Assembly: GCF_902686445.1 (NCBI RefSeq)
Contig: NC_062218.1
Coordinates: forward strand, 131,806,594-131,870,593
Direction of reading: 5' to 3'
Length of the DNA stretch: 64,000 nt
Source of the DNA: Sciurus carolinensis
Taxonomy: Eukaryota > Chordata > Mammalia > Rodentia > Sciuridae
Below the pieces are notes generated by a model. The model was not told where the DNA came from, did not search any database, and saw nothing but the letters and a program-made list of their open reading frames with translations. Shown here piece by piece: positions 12,070-25,025 of the stretch (position 1 is the first letter of the stretch; each line of letters opens with the position of its first letter). The translations under genes were made by a program, and so were the position numbers.

Positions 12070-12165
12070 CTTGAGTGTCTGGGCAAGACCCAGGAGTATA
12101 GAGTTGCTCAAGATCACACAAAGAAACAGTCATGCTGTACAATTCATTCCCAGAGTCCTCAACTG
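12070..12165 (-). mobile_element. MIR-like remnant (antisense)
   Basis: gctcaagatcacacaaagaa followed by a decayed segment resembles the antisense MIR core (gcccaaggtcacacag). The counterpart in B is near 26750-26830, and a sense version is in D near 58245-58300 (actgtgtgaccttgagtag). Confidence 0.45.
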
Positions 12166-12392
12166 GGTCAGGGGTCCCTGGAGAGTCTTGGTGGGTTCAC
12201 TGACAGCCCTCCTTGCTTAGCAGCAGGCAAGCTGCCTCTTTCCTCTGGGCTCCTGAGTTGGACAGTGTCTGGCCAGCAGTGGTCAGCAGGGTGCATCCCC
12301 AAGGTCCTTGGTCCTGAGTCCATGACTCAGGTCCCCTTACAGTCTGTGAAATTCAGATGAACTCCAGAAGTGTTCATCATCTGACCACACCT

Positions 12393-12840
12393 CATGTTCC
12401 ACAAGTGCTATTTAATACTCCACAGTGCTCATTAGATGAGGCACTGAGTGTGTAACTCTGACACAGATCAAGACCGAATCCAGTCATGGCTGATCTGAGA
12501 TTTAATCTGTGGTGGGTTTATGCTCACCTGAGCTGTGCTGCCTTCTCACTACCAGTTAGAGGGTACTGAGTATTTATGGACCACCCAACTGCTGATGTAA
12601 GAAAACCCTACTTGACTGAAAATTAATCTGAGCCTACTCCATCTCTGCTAGGGGCATATAAAGATGTCTTTTGCTCATTCATATCCTACCTCCCCATGGC
12701 CTCTGTCTTTGTTCAGGTATTTTCCCCAGGTGTGTGTCTATAAGGTCATCAAAACATTTATGGGTGGTACAATTGTGTTGTTTATGCATAAAAAAATTAA
12801 GAGACAGTGCATGTATGGGGGTGGGGAGCAACATGGGACA
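12393..12840. other. No gene; right edge of duplicon A
   Basis: Homology to copy B stops at about 12392. The following stretch has no match elsewhere in the window and no recognisable gene or repeat. Confidence 0.5.
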
Positions 12841-13030
12841 GACATGGTATCACACACCTGTGATCCCAGTCACTCATAAGGCAGAGGCAAGAGTAGCACA
12901 AATTTGAGGCCAGTATAGGCAACATAGTAACACCATGTCTCAGAATGAAAAATATTTTGAGGAGCACCACAGTGTCATAGCACTTGCCTAGCATGTGTGA
13001 GTCCTGGGATCAATTCCCCTGCTTAAAAAA
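12841..13030 (+). mobile_element. Composite SINE (B1-like plus ID-like)
   Basis: The left half reads tcacacacctgtgatcccag ... aggcagaggcaagag ... tttgaggccagtata, the 7SL/B1 pattern with decayed Pol III boxes. The right half reads tagcacttgcctagcatgtg ... cctgggatcaattccc, the ID-like pattern, followed by an A-rich tail at 13024. This fusion is typical of squirrel-related rodents. Confidence 0.8.
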
Positions 13031-13370
13031 CAAAAAGATTGTGGAAGCTCTAGACTTGAATTTCCTACTGGTATTACATATTTTAAAAGGAAAACTGAAA
13101 AGGAATATTTTGCATATTATCAAGTTTAGAAAAGTCTGATCTAAATAATCCTCAAAAAAAGAAAAAGATGTGATCAAATTTTAAGTTATCAGGACAAACT
13201 TTAAATATACACAAAATCTGGCAAGTAATATATTGAACTCTCTTATATTTATTACTCAGATTAAAGAATTATGCTCCATGGTCAATGTTGTTTCAATTAG
13301 ACTTTTAGTCATTATCCATTTGCATCCTAAAAGATAAGTACTGTTTAAAATGCAAAAACACTACCAGTAT
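13031..13370. other. AT-rich stretch, no gene
   Basis: Markedly AT-rich compared with the neighbouring duplicons, with short A runs and no frame worth calling. Possibly old LINE sequence, but I could not place it. Confidence 0.4.
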
Positions 13371-13440
13371 CTAGATTATAAGACAGGCCTGAAATTGGGA
13401 TCCTCTTGCCTCAATCTCCCTGGTGCTGGGATAAGAGATG
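13371..13440 (-). mobile_element. B1-like SINE fragment
   Basis: gggatcctcttgcctcaatc then tccctggtgctgggataaga resembles the antisense middle of a 7SL-derived SINE. It is short and decayed, with no tail. Confidence 0.5.
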
Positions 13441-13844
13441 TGGCCAGGAAGAGGAGCCTCAGGAGTAGGTTGGCACACCTGCTGGGTCCAGTGCCCCAGG
13501 AGAGGCCACAGGCCACCCTGTCTGCATCCCTTTCTACCCAAGCCGGACCTCTTGCCCCAGTCTAGTGGTGACGCATGGTGGGTGTGCAGACAGCCTCCAC
13601 AGCCTCCCAAGGGGAACAGTTCACCCACGAGACCTGTTGCCTATGCACACCACCACTTGTCAGGAAGGAAACCTCAAGAACCAGGGTGGCATCACCAATA
13701 CAAGTAGTGGTTTTATCTATACTGAAATTTATTGAATATAATTTGAAATGGTACATAAGAGGATTTGAAAAGACCTTCCCGTTTGACCAAGGGGTGACCT
13801 CTAAGTCAGTATGAGAGGTTGAGAATTCTTTAAAAAGTCATCTT

Positions 13845-14035
13845 TGGGCAAGTGGAACAGGCTGTAATCCCTGAGCCCAAGGAGGCTGAGGCATTAGGAT
13901 GCAAGTTTGAGGGAAGACTCTGCAACTTCCAGACCTCATCTCAAAATAAAATGAAAATAGGACTGTCACTCAGGGTAAAGATCCCTGATTTCAATTCTCA
14001 GTATGAATCAATTAATTAAATTAATTAAATAAAAG
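13845..14035 (+). mobile_element. Composite SINE (B1-like plus ID-like), decayed
   Basis: The left half has ggctgtaatccctgagccca and aggaggctgaggcattagga; the middle has cctcatctcaaaataaaatg; the right half has an ID-like decayed segment. It ends in an AT-rich tail of aattaatta type (14008-14031). Confidence 0.7.
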
Positions 14036-15894
14036 TAAGTCCCAGGAGGAAACTTCTGAAACTGAATTGGTGACAGTGCAGCCAAACAAAGAGGATGCTG
14101 TGCCCACAGGTTGGTGTAGGGCTTCAATGGGCCCAAGAGGGCCTCAGCAATCTGTGACAGTACAGGGAGGGAGCCCAGGCCTTGGGCAGGCCTGGTGAAT
14201 GCAGGCCCACTTGAGAAGCGTCACCAGAGCCTGGCAATGAAAAAGGGTTCCCAGGCTGGAAGGCAGAAACTGTTGCCTGGGGCCCTGTTTCAGGCTGTGG
14301 GATGAAGGCAGCAGCCCCTGAGGTGCACACTCAGGGACAGTCTCCAATTCCTGCTTGCTGCAGAAGTGTCAGACACCCAAGTGACTCCAGAGTGTGGTCT
14401 CCTGCTAAGGATACCCCTGGTCACCAAGGGGACAGGGGAGAATGTGATTAGGGCAGGTGTAATCCCTGGGTGACCAAGGAGTCTTTTCTAGCTCAAGAGC
14501 TGCATGCTGGACAGGAAGCAATCCCTGGGACCCAGATGGACAGGTACAGAAGAGCAGATCTGTCCATCAGGCCTACAGGGAGAGCACTGGAAATGAATGG
14601 GTTGTGGGTAGCCTCAGCACTATGGAGACAAAGAAGAATAGGTTGAAAGCAGGCTGCTCTAAACCCGGTTCCAGGTGGAACCACAGGAAGATTTGTATGA
14701 AGCAAACACAACTGTGGGTATTTTTATTCTTTATGTCCAACAGAGAACAGGAGGTGTGCATTTGGAACTGACAGTTCAGCATTTACTCTGTTCATCAAAA
14801 AGGCAAACCCCCACTGTTCCCAATCCTGGGCACAATGATGGGAAGAAAGGGAAGGAGTGCATTTGGTCCTTGGATGCTACTAGGATCTCACAGACAGTGT
14901 GCTGTGGCTTGGATGTGGATGATGTGTCCAGCAGTGTCTACTGTGAGTGAAGGCTTGCTCTGCAGGGTTGGACTGGGTGGAGGTGTGGTATCTTTGGAGC
15001 ATGGCCTTGTGCACAGTCCCAGGGTCAGTGCATTTACTCCAGGATGGGGGTGCTAAGGGAAAATGGGTGGTACTAAGGGAGGGCTGGTATAGAGGGTAGA
15101 GCCTGCCTGTCCCGCCAGGAGATGAGATGCTTGCTCCATACACCCTGCTGTTGTGGTGCCCATGGGCAGATCATGAGGCCCTCACCAGAACTGGCCTGCG
15201 GCAGGTTCTGTGGCTTAGACACTCCAAACCTAAGGGAAATCAGGTCTTCTCCATAAAGTCAGCTGCATTTGTTCTTCCCTTGAATTGATGCAAGACTGAA
15301 AAACAGGCAGTGACATTCCTGGTCAGCTCTGCAGGTGCATCATACATGATCGTGGCACTGGCAGCCTTGGTGTCTAGACAGGGTCAATTTCTGGGTTCTG
15401 GAGATTCCCTCTGGCTGTGTTTCACATGGCAGAACCTGTGCTCCTTAAACCTATCTCATTAAAGCACTAATGCCTCCAAGAGGGGCTCTGCCCCCTGACC
15501 TAATACTCCTCAATGCTCCTCAGAAGTGGACATTAAACATAGCGGAGGGGGTCATCAAGCATTAAGGCCACACAGTTCCTCCCAAAACACACATCTTTCT
15601 TGGACGTGTTGAATGTGTTTATTCCCTTCCAGTAGCCCCCAACATCCACTTTGGCAATTAAGTCCCAAATCTCAGGTGAATATGTACATCATAGCAGTGT
15701 GTGGTCAGGCACCATTCATGCTGATTCATCCTTGTCTTGCTGTGCTACTGGAGAGTCCCACCAGCTCAGCTCTTCCAAAGCCAATGGGGACATGCCCAGG
15801 CAGTCATTCCTATTCAGAGGGAGAAGAAGGGAAATAGGAAGGTGTTTTGTGCAAGCTCACAGCCCATCAGAGCATTGGGGCTGAAGATCAGGAA
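14036..15894. other. Unassigned sequence, no recognisable gene
   Basis: About 1.9 kb without a matching partner in the window. Several short frames are open on both strands but none shows a family motif. No tandem repeats seen. Confidence 0.45.
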
Positions 15895-16095
15895 TAATCC
15901 TTTCTGCTGGGCAGGGTGGTATTACACATGAAATTCTAGTGAGTTGGGAGGCTGACCCTGGAGTATTGCAAGTCTGAGGCCAGTCCTGACAAGTTAGTGA
16001 GACCCTATCTCAAAATAGAACCATACAAAGTGCTGGGGATGCAGCTCAGTGGCAAAGCACCTGTGGGTATAATCTCCAGTAACAACAACAAAAAA
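15895..16095 (+). mobile_element. Composite SINE (B1-like plus ID-like)
   Basis: Left half: a gggcagggtggtattacaca segment, gttgggaggctgaccctgga, then gagaccctatctcaaaatag. Right half: gctggggatgcagctcagtg, then gcaaagcacctgtgg, the clear ID-type start. It ends with an aacaacaacaaaaaa tail. This is the best-preserved rodent SINE in the window and a main basis for the squirrel-lineage call. Confidence 0.88.
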
Positions 16096-17329
16096 GAACA
16101 CCCAATGTTTTGGCTTGATGTCCACCCATAAACCTTCAGGGCTGAAACCCCCTTCCATACTGGGTGTCAGTGCCACATTCAGGGCTGGCATAGGTGGCAG
16201 CCCTGGCCTTGTTGCTCTGTGCCTGGGACATGCCCTGTGGGTGCTCTTCAGTGCCTCTGTGTCTGTGTCAGGAGCAGTTCCACCCCAGGCTGGAATTGTA
16301 CACTAGTGTCAGCACTGGTCTGGGGTTTCAGGGACAGCTCTGCCCCTGTCACTCAGCTCAGGGGACTCTGTGGTGGTCTTGCCCAAGGTGGTTCTGTGCC
16401 TAGGCTTCGCAGTTGCAGTCCAAATGAGGTGAAATGAAAGGTATTTCTGGGCTTGCAGGAGATTTTGCTTTAACTCTATTTCCCAGGAGAGCTATTTGCT
16501 GCCAGCCTTGAGTAGGGCATGGAAGGGGGCTTGCTGCCTCCCCACCACCCAATCTCTTTCAAACCCCTCCTCCTGTCTAGACCCTGTGCCCAAGGTCCCC
16601 ACCTCCAAGACTCCTTCAGAGTGCTTCACACCTGCCTGGACCTCATGCACCCTTTCCCCACTGCCCGGACATGCTTTCTTTTTTCCTGTGCCCCCTTTAA
16701 GTTGAGCCCAGAGTCCAGCCATAGGAACTCACCCATGTCTGGGGGTTCCTCCCCTTGCCCCAACTGCATCCTCTTGGAGTTCCCAAGGTCATGGGGCTGT
16801 GATTCACTGTGAAAGGGAAGGGAAAGGAAGGAAGGGGCAGCCTAGTGGGTCTGTGGAATGCCCAGGCTCCCTGCTGACCTGTGCTGAGCTAGATGTTGTT
16901 TCCAGAAACCTCTTCTCCCTTCCCACAGAAATTGCCTCACCTTATCCTAAGAAGCCTCTCCCTGCAGCCTGGCCCAGGTATCTTGTGAAAAGGGAGGGAG
17001 GGTGCTTCGAGGGCCTCTGATCTGGTCGAACTGGGAGCAGTGCACTCCACCCACCCTTCCTGGCTTGGCACCTCAGAGAAGGTCCAGAGGCTGCCAGCCT
17101 CCCCTCCCTGCCCTCACCCACCCTGGGAGTTTGGTCAGACACTGGCTGGTACCCTGCCTTTCCTTCACCAGCAGGCCTGGTCCAGGGTGGGAGGGGAGGC
17201 AGTAAGGGACTGGGGGTGGGTGAGGCTCAGAGACCCCAAAGCCCAAAAGAGACAAGCCAGAGTGGAGGGTGGCCAGGGATGCACGCTGCACCACAAGGAT
17301 CTTGGCCCCTGGGCTCCTTCATGCCAACA
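16096..17329. other. Unassigned GC-rich sequence
   Basis: Pyrimidine-rich blocks around 16550-16720 and 17040-17120. No gene family recognised and no partner elsewhere in the window. Confidence 0.45.
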
Positions 17330-17905
17330 TCCACACCAACATGCTTGCCTACTGCTCATGGACACCCACCCACACTCACTCTTCATGCACACTGTACCTG
17401 CACACTCCTAATACATTCCCCCACACACACACTCCTCTTGCACACTCCACATACACTCAACCCTCCACTCCACATGGACAATCACTATTCATGCACCATC
17501 CACATGCACCCTCAATCCTCATGCACACTCACTTTTCACGTACAGCCCACATGCACTATGTATTGTATGTTTAATTCTCATGCACATTCCACATGCACAT
17601 TTACTATTCATGACATTCCATATGGACACTCAATCTTCATGCACACTCCACATGCAAACTCACTTCTCATGCACATTCCACATGCATGATCACTCCTCAT
17701 GCAAATTTCATATGGATACCCACTCCTAATTAATGCACAATCCATGTGCACCCTCCTCATGCACATTTCACATGCACACTCATGCATCAAAAACACTCCA
17801 CATGCACTCTCCACATAGACACTCACTCCTCATGTATTCTCTACATGCACACACACTTTTCATGCACCCCACACACACATACCCATTCCACATGTGCACA
17901 CACCA
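17330..17905. repeat. 30-bp CA-rich minisatellite
   Basis: Units of the type cactcctcatgcacattcca followed by catgca recur with a 30-bp period, clearest at 17625-17715. Later units are degenerate. In one + frame this gives an open 10-residue repeat rich in His, Met and Thr. That is expected from a period divisible by 3 and is not evidence for a gene. Confidence 0.8.
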
Positions 17906-18580
17906 TCTGCACACTCACCAGAATTGTTATGCACACAGGATACCCATGCTGCCCCAACATCTATGTGCTGGGAGGCTTCCCAGCCAAGGGTGACCCACTG
18001 CTTTTTTTTTAATTGGCAGTGTTTTGACCCACTGCTTTGACAAGAAGAAAGCCAAGTCACCTCCTGCCCTACAGAATGGGACTGGGTGTGGACTAGGCAG
18101 CACTGGTACCTGGCTGTGCACAGGTCCAGGTGGGACAGACACTGGAATTCAGGGAGAATGCAGTTCATTTCAAGTCTACCCACTTTCCTGATTAGGCAGC
18201 TGAATGGGAGGTGGCCTCAGATCCTTCAGAAGAGTGTGCCAAAGTACACTGTGTGTCTCCTGGTAGCAGGATTCAAAACTGTGGGAGGATTTGGGGAAGA
18301 TTCTAGATTTTTGGATGCCAGAGCAGGGGTGGCAGTGCAGGTTCATGTTGTCAGGCAGGGACCCAGGCAGGTAGGGTTAGTTAGGGCCCTCAGACAGAGC
18401 CACAGCCAGACCTGGCCTCTGCCCACCCTTAGTGGTCCTGGAGAAGTGAGGACGCTGAGCAGCAGACACAGTCCAGTGTTGAGACCCATTGACCCTGGCA
18501 GGCCCACTGGACACCTGGCTCACTCATCATGCCTGGAGAACATCAGGGACACCAGCAGGGCAGCAAGACCTCCCTCACAG
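17906..18580. other. Unassigned sequence upstream of duplicon B
   Basis: A poly-T run at 18002-18010 may be a SINE or processed-sequence tail. A repeated phrase (ctgcttt..ttggcagtgttttgacccactgctttgac) suggests a short local duplication. No gene recognised. Confidence 0.4.
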
Positions 18581-20040
18581 GTGCAGGAGCTGTGCAGGGT
18601 AGTGCAGCTGCAGAGAATGTCTTTGGAGTGGGAGCCGGCACTGTGGGATGGACTCAGCCATGGCACCCCTGGCTCTGCACATCTGTGGTTCTGCAGTTTA
18701 CCATGGAGTCATTTGCATTTGTGCACAAGTAGGTGATTATGAAAGACTGTGGCCTTCCGCAACTGTGTCTCCTGGGAACTTCTGTTTGTGTGTTGGAAGT
18801 TAGCAGCAGTCGTCTCACACGGGACTCTGCTCTGGCTGCTTGCCTCTTCCTGCAGTACCCTGCACTGCTGTCTCTCAGTCACTGAAACACTCTCCCAGCA
18901 GCTCTGTACCTTCCTTTGCAAGGTCCCATCCCTCAACCCTACCTGGGGCAGGCCTGCATGCCAACCTCCAGAGGGCGTGGCAACAAAGATGGCACCATCA
19001 CCCTCAAGGACAGTTTGGGCCCTCTCTGAGTTGCAGGACTGGCATCCTCCCCAGGACCAACCCAAGCAGTGGAACTAAGCTTCCTTTGGGGTGTTCTGGA
19101 GTCTCCAGGGGGAACCAAACTTTGGAGGTTGGGTGGAGAGGCAGAGAAGGTGAGTACAGCATGTGGGTGTTGGGGGTCAGGATGGGCAGGATGCTGGGAG
19201 AGTGTCACCAATGTGGAGTCCAAATTGAGGGTGTGAGGGAAGAAGGGCCTCCTGGGTTCTTCCTGCTGGGGATCTGGAAGGACAGAGCTTCCATTACTGA
19301 GAGCACCTGTTCTAGCCTGAGTCCTGCAGGATGCTCCACACACCTGGGGTCATGGACCATCTGTCTCATTCTGTAAGGGAACAGTAATCGCCTCAGCTAC
19401 CACATGGCAGAGGAGGCTCAGGTGGTTGATATGCCTTGGCCAGTGGTACCCAAGCAACTAGGGGTAGGACAGATACCAGAACTAAGGTCCTTCTTCCCAA
19501 GGGCCATACTCTGCCTGATAAGCCAGCACCCTCCAGTGGAAGACGCAGGCAGACGCTACTCTGCCTAGGTATTTCAGCGAGATGACAGAAATGGTCTGCC
19601 AAGCAGTTGTCCCTCAGTGTGCCCCACTGGGTGGTGGGCTCATTTAGAAACTTTGAACTTTCTATCTTTAACTCCAGGAGCACAGATAAGCCTGTGTATA
19701 CAAAGGAGATGAGGCACAAGTCCAGGGGTTAGTTCCAGACCTCATTCAGGGCTGAGTCCAGCAAGGACAAGATGAAGGGAAGGCCAAGATAAAGAACAGG
19801 CCAACCCCATGTAGACACACCTAGCCAAGCTCAGGTGACAGATGTGTTAGTGACAGGGCCAGGCTTGTGAGGCAGGGTGAGGATGGTGCTGCTGGGACTC
19901 ACCTTCTCCACAGGAAGTCTGGGATCATCCTGTTCTCTGATGCTTGCTCTTGGCACATCTGTCTATGGATATTTAAAAACATACATGCATTTTTTGATTT
20001 GAGGTATTATGTGTGGAACTCAGGGGCTCTCTCCCAGGCT

Positions 20041-20165
20041 TTTTTTTTTTTTTAGTTTAAACATACAATCTCATTAAGTGGCCCAGGCTTCCTTAAAACA
20101 TGGGATCCTGGAGCCGCAGTCTCCCAGTAGTTGGCACTCCAGTTATGGTCATTTCATCAGGCTCT
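20041..20165 (-). mobile_element. 7SL-derived (B1/Alu-like) SINE, copy B
   Basis: A poly-T run (20041-20054), then a tctcattaagtggcccaggc segment and cgcagtctcccagtagttgg. It sits at the same position as the SINE at 5573-5700 and so was inherited through the duplication. Confidence 0.8.
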
Positions 20166-22419
20166 GTGGATGTTGTAACCCAGAGACCATGCTCAGAGGA
20201 AGACTCGTGCACACTATGGGGTGAGGTCCGAGATCTCTTCTGCAGTGACCTTCTGGAAGGTTCTGGATCTCTTGAGTCTTTGCAGGAATATTGGAGCCTG
20301 GGAGAGTTTTTGTCTTTGGCTGAGAATGTGGCTGCAGATTTTGTTGCTGACCACAGCTAATACGGTGTGGCCAGTCCATAGGTGAAAGGGACAGAATGAT
20401 GCAGACTCTTAACTGCAAAAAAGAATCTGACCCTGGTGGTTTGAGGAATGACCCTGACCTGAGGAACTTCTGTCCCTGCAGGGAGGAAAAGGTTGTAGTG
20501 AAAGATCAATAGAAATATATGATTCCTTCCAGGTGCAAAAGCAGCATGGGCTCTTTTGGAAAACCCAAATGTCAGAGTACTTGGCTGTCCCTGACAAAAA
20601 CCTGGCTCAGCCCTGCCAAATAGAGAGGTCAGGTCCTCATCCAGCCTAGTCAGAGGTGGAGTGGAGGGTCTGCCATGTGCCTTTCTACTCAGCATTGATC
20701 ATAAAATGTGTGTGGTTTTGTTGCTTCCTCTGGCCTCCATCTCCCTGCCTGCAGACCACAGAGATGTCATGTTGCTTGGGGCAAAGGTCTTGGATGAGCT
20801 CCATGTAGGCCATCAGTTCCTCCTGCCCTCATTTTCTCCATATTCCCCAAACCTTCCATGGTAATTAGTACTGTTTTATAACAAACTAAAGAAAGATTAA
20901 TTGCAGGTAGAATACTTTCCAACATCCCTGGACATGAGGTTGCAGCCAGGGTCACCTGGTCACTGTGTTGATACCTCATTGACCCCATATGTGGGCCACC
21001 TGGGAACCTGCCCTCATCACAGAGGGACTTCCAGCTAGAACTGCAGGAGTCAGATGATTGAAAGGGTAAATGAGAAAGAGAAGATGTGGGAGCTTTCAGC
21101 TCTACCTTTAGAGAGAGGGTCTGGGTTTTGGGACTGTGCCCAGGTACATGTACCCTAGTGGAGGATGAGGAGAGGGTAGAGCTGAGACAGCAAATGTCTG
21201 GACACACATGGGACTGGGAAGATCGGGACTGAGACAGGAGGTAGGGCTGAGCACCTGCTGTGAGACCACATCCTCACAGACATCCCAGGGACCTCCACAC
21301 TGGACAACCACAGAGCCCTTGGAGAAGGGCAACCCCATGTGTATCCAGACATTTACTGTGACACTTGGACAGGAGAGTGACTGGGCACTTGGACAGCCAG
21401 GGAACCTGGAGTCTGGGCTGGGCAGGAAGCAGGTGCTGTCCCAGGCTTGTCACTACTACAAGACCACCTGCTGCACCTCACACACCGCAGGCAGGTTCTT
21501 CAGGACACCAGGTGAAGATCAGCTGAGGAAGCACCCTATCTGAGCCTATTTTGGTGCTCTCTTTGACTAAATGTGTCTTTTCCACATTTGACTTCTACAG
21601 TCTATTATTTCCTGAGCAGGGACCTGATCAGACCAATGATCGGGAAAGTCCAACCTGGCGACTCAGGCCCAGATCACTTGGTGGACAATCAGCAATGTCT
21701 TCTGAAACAGTTGCTCAGGAGGGAGGAATTTTCAGACTGAGGCTGGCCAGGTGACAACTCTAACAAATCAGGTGCTGCCCAGGCTTCCGAGCAGGTTCTG
21801 ATGTTGTCCACTAGGGGAGTCAATGGGCAACTCTGCATACTATCTCTTCTCACTGGTGGGGATCACCACACCAAAGCCACATACAGGGCCAGAAACAGGG
21901 AGCCCCACACCCCTCAAGACTGTGGGATGGACTAGATGGGGGATGGTGATATGACCCAATAGTGGCTGGGGTCACTGACCACGTTCCCTCCTGGGCACTG
22001 AGTCTCCACCTGCCTATCTCCTTACCTAGTGCCTTTGATGGCAACACACAGCCCTGTTGTCTCCAAGGCCTGCAGTCTTCCTGTGGCCTTGGCAGGAAGG
22101 GTGCCATGGCTGAGGGCAGAGCCATACTAATGTCCAGAGGAGAGGCTGAGTCCCCATCCAGGTGGCATGGTGGGCTCTGGCCCAGATAGCAAGGCGTCCT
22201 CTCAGGAGCAGCTGGGGCATGGCAAGGACAGCAGGTGAGTCAGAGGACTGACCATACCCCAGAGGTCACTGTCCCACACCTTAGATCCACTACACCCTGA
22301 AAAGGTGGCACTCCCACTTTGACCCAGAATGAAGCCAGTTCACCAGACAGACAGTCCTGGGCCCACCTTGCAGACAGGGTACTGGTCAGATGGCCTCAGG
22401 GAAACCTAGTGATTGTCTC

Positions 22420-22800
22420 AGCATGAATGTGTCTCATGCAGCACCAGGAGTGAAACCAGCAGGACTTCATGGAGAACAGAGCACCCACAGGACAACATTT
22501 CAAAGCCAGTTCCTGAATGGTGCCTCTGGGAAGGGGAGTGACATAGGAGCTTGGGTTCTGTGGGGGTTCATATCCCTGAGGCACCTGAACCTTGAAGAAG
22601 ACTGTGAGACCTGGGCTTGTCCTGCTTCTCTCTTGCATCCCAGACATGACATGGATAGTTTGCCCTGCCTTGCCCTCCTCCATGATGTGCTATCTCACAC
22701 CAGACCCGAAGCAGCCCTGAACTGAGGCCATTAAAACTCAGAACCAAAGCAAACCCTTCCTCCTGCTGGCTTCTGGCATTTTGTTACAGCCTGGGAAGCT
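22420..22800 (+). mobile_element. MaLR-like LTR remnant, copy B
   Basis: Counterpart of 7830-8215, ending with aagcaaacccttcctcctgc and ggcattttgttacagcctgg. The family call rests on resemblance to mammalian MaLR LTR ends. Confidence 0.38.
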
Positions 22801-24892
22801 GGCTTGCACACTCCACAGCAGCCTCCCTGTACCCAGCACCTGCTGCCCCAAGCACATAGCAGGTGGAAGAAATGGACCTGGGGAGCCCTTGAAGTTCAGT
22901 CTGTCAAACAACAGGAGAGAGGAGGAGTCTCTGCCATACACCACAGCAGATCAGTCAGTAGCAGAGAGCAGAGCCTGGACAGGCCCTCAATCCAGATGCA
23001 CAGCACCAAGCCCACTTGAATTCAGAGTAGTATCCCCTCCTGATTCTACTCATGGATGTTTCCAGAATGGAGAAGACTGTGGCCTGGTGCTAGAACCCTA
23101 AGCATGGGTTATTGGGCAGGAGCAGCACAGGGACTTCAGGAGAGCATTGCATGTGTATCCTGGTGAAGATCCAGTGTGCCCTTAATGGAGGGCTTTCCAG
23201 TGTTTTCCGTTCCTGTTATTCTTTCTTCTCAGTGGTGAGAAGTAAGAACCACGGCAGCATCAGAGCATTCCCAGAAATGTCCAGAGATGAGGGAAGCAGG
23301 TTCAGGTCTCAGAGGCTAGGAGCTTGGACAGAGTCTTGGGAGTTGGGGCGTATTCTAGTGAGAGGCAGAAGCCCCTGGGAGGAGCTCCTGTAGTAGAGCA
23401 GGACAGTGGCCTGGTCAGTGGTGCCCTGCAGTGGAGCTAGGAGGGTGGAGGCTGGACAAAGGGCAAGTGAGCTTTAGCCAGAACAGAGGGATGGAGTACT
23501 GTACAGGAGGGAGGCTGGGTGAGTTAGGATGAGCCACCAATGGCAGCTGTATGGCTGGGGCACCAGAGGGCTGCTGCTGAGGCCAGGTCCACAGGTAAGT
23601 GAGGGGTCTCAGGGAGCAGCAGGCTTGCAACAGGAGAAAGATACCACCATTTGGTAGAGTTGATGGGGCCACTTCCAGGAGGGGAGGATCCTGGGATACA
23701 GTTTGGGAGGACCTGTGGAAAAGAGGTTAGATAAAAGGGCCAGATGGGAAAGGGAGAAGACAAAGGCTCTGGGGAAGTAGGGCCCATCCAGTAGGGAGCC
23801 TAGAAAAAGAGAGGGAGGAAGAAGTGGTGAGGGTGGAGGATATGGGGAAGGGTGAAAGGAGAGAGAGAGCCTCCATGGGCAGCTCTGTGTCTGGGAACAA
23901 AGCCCATGTCCAGGGCTTGAGCTGGCCACTCTCCTGCAAGATGCCTGCTTCTCCAAGCTGCTGGGCCTCCTAGATGCTGTGTCACCTCCAGTACCCAGGT
24001 GAAATAGCATAGGCTTCAAGCACATGGGATCAGGTGACTGTCCAGGATGGGACCCTGGGTGACTCACAGTCTGTGCTCCTGGAATCAGGGCTGTCCTTCT
24101 CCCCCAGGAGGAGGGCCTGGGATATGGAAGAGGGCAGAAGGCCTGGGTGGGGCCTGAGGGTTATGATATCCTGGCAGGGGCTGTGCTGTGGGTGTGCTGT
24201 GGGAGCTTCAGGGCCTGCAGTATCTGGGCTCTTTCTGAAGCCTCATGCTTCATCCCCAGGGAGAGGGCACATCCCCAGTCACATGGACAGCCCCACTGCC
24301 CAATGTCCCTTGGGAAGACTTGAGTGTGCTGAGCTTCCTATGGCACTGCCAAAGTACAGAGTCCTCTGTGCCTGTGCTCAGCAGTGGAGGAATGGCTAGG
24401 AGCCAGAGGAAATTGGAGGTTGCCAGGGGCTGCTGACCTCCAGTCCTGCCCTAAAGTTGTGGAAAGGCCATTTATCCCTGGCACATGGAATCACACAGGA
24501 GCCAATGCTGCATTTGAAGATGCTGGTGGGCATGAAGGGTGGCAGGCTATGGTGCAGCATGCTACAGGCACCCATCCCAGGAGAGGGCTTGTTCGAGCCT
24601 GGAGCCTCACGTGGCCCATCCAGAGACAGTGCTCATCACAGTACTGCCAACCAAGTGCCAGGGCCACAGCAGAACAACCAGTCTGCACAGACTGGGCAGC
24701 AGGGGATTCAGGAATACCCTTCCACTCCTACTCAGACTCTCAGTATGCAGCAAAGTCAGAATTTGGGAGATAGTCACACTGTGGAGCTGGAACTGCAGAC
24801 CTTGTTTGTGTAGGGCACTCCAGAGGACAGAGACACTCAATGAGGATTTGTGTTCATCAGATTTACTCCCCAAGCCCTAGGAAGTAGGTGCT

Positions 24893-25025
24893 GTCATGAG
24901 ACCCAATTTATACATATGGCCATTGAGGCCAAGGGAAGTTCAATGACCAACTTGAGTTCACACAACAAATAAGTGGCAGAGTTGGGTAGAACCAGGCACC
25001 CTGGATCTGGATTTCCATCTCATCA
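24893..25025 (-). mobile_element. MIR SINE, copy B
   Basis: aagtggcagagttgggtaga with upstream ttgagttcacacaacaaa is the antisense MIR core. Orthologous in position to 10305-10440. Confidence 0.83.

Larger units (their letters stand above)
4081..12392 (+). repeat. Segmental duplication copy A
   Basis: Collinear with 18581-27045 (copy B). Anchors: tgtgggatgg 4151 with 18641; the tcctgcaggatg..ccacac segment 4821 with 19320; SINE 5573 with 20041; tctgcca..cctttct 6201 with 20670; the agagcattgcatgtgtatcc segment near 8560 with 23140; MIR 10305 with 24893; aagtgttcatcatctga 12367 with 27022. Identity by eye is mostly 80-88%, with gaps and one patch near 97%. Parts also match inverted copies C (49240-52640) and D (53386-62840). 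The segment 7290-7500 matches D (62640-62840) but not B. No gene of known family was recognised inside. Confidence 0.88.

Noticed and set aside
13031..13370. Matrix-attachment or promoter region in the AT-rich stretch
   Set aside because: Only base composition supports it; no specific motif seen.
17216..17689. 157-codon + frame with a His/Met-rich 10-residue repeat
   Set aside because: It follows directly from the 30-bp minisatellite period. The upstream part shows no family motif.
18086..18736. 216-codon + frame at the left edge of duplicon B
   Set aside because: It spans the duplicon breakpoint at about 18580, so its two halves have different origins. No motif; probably chance in GC-rich DNA.
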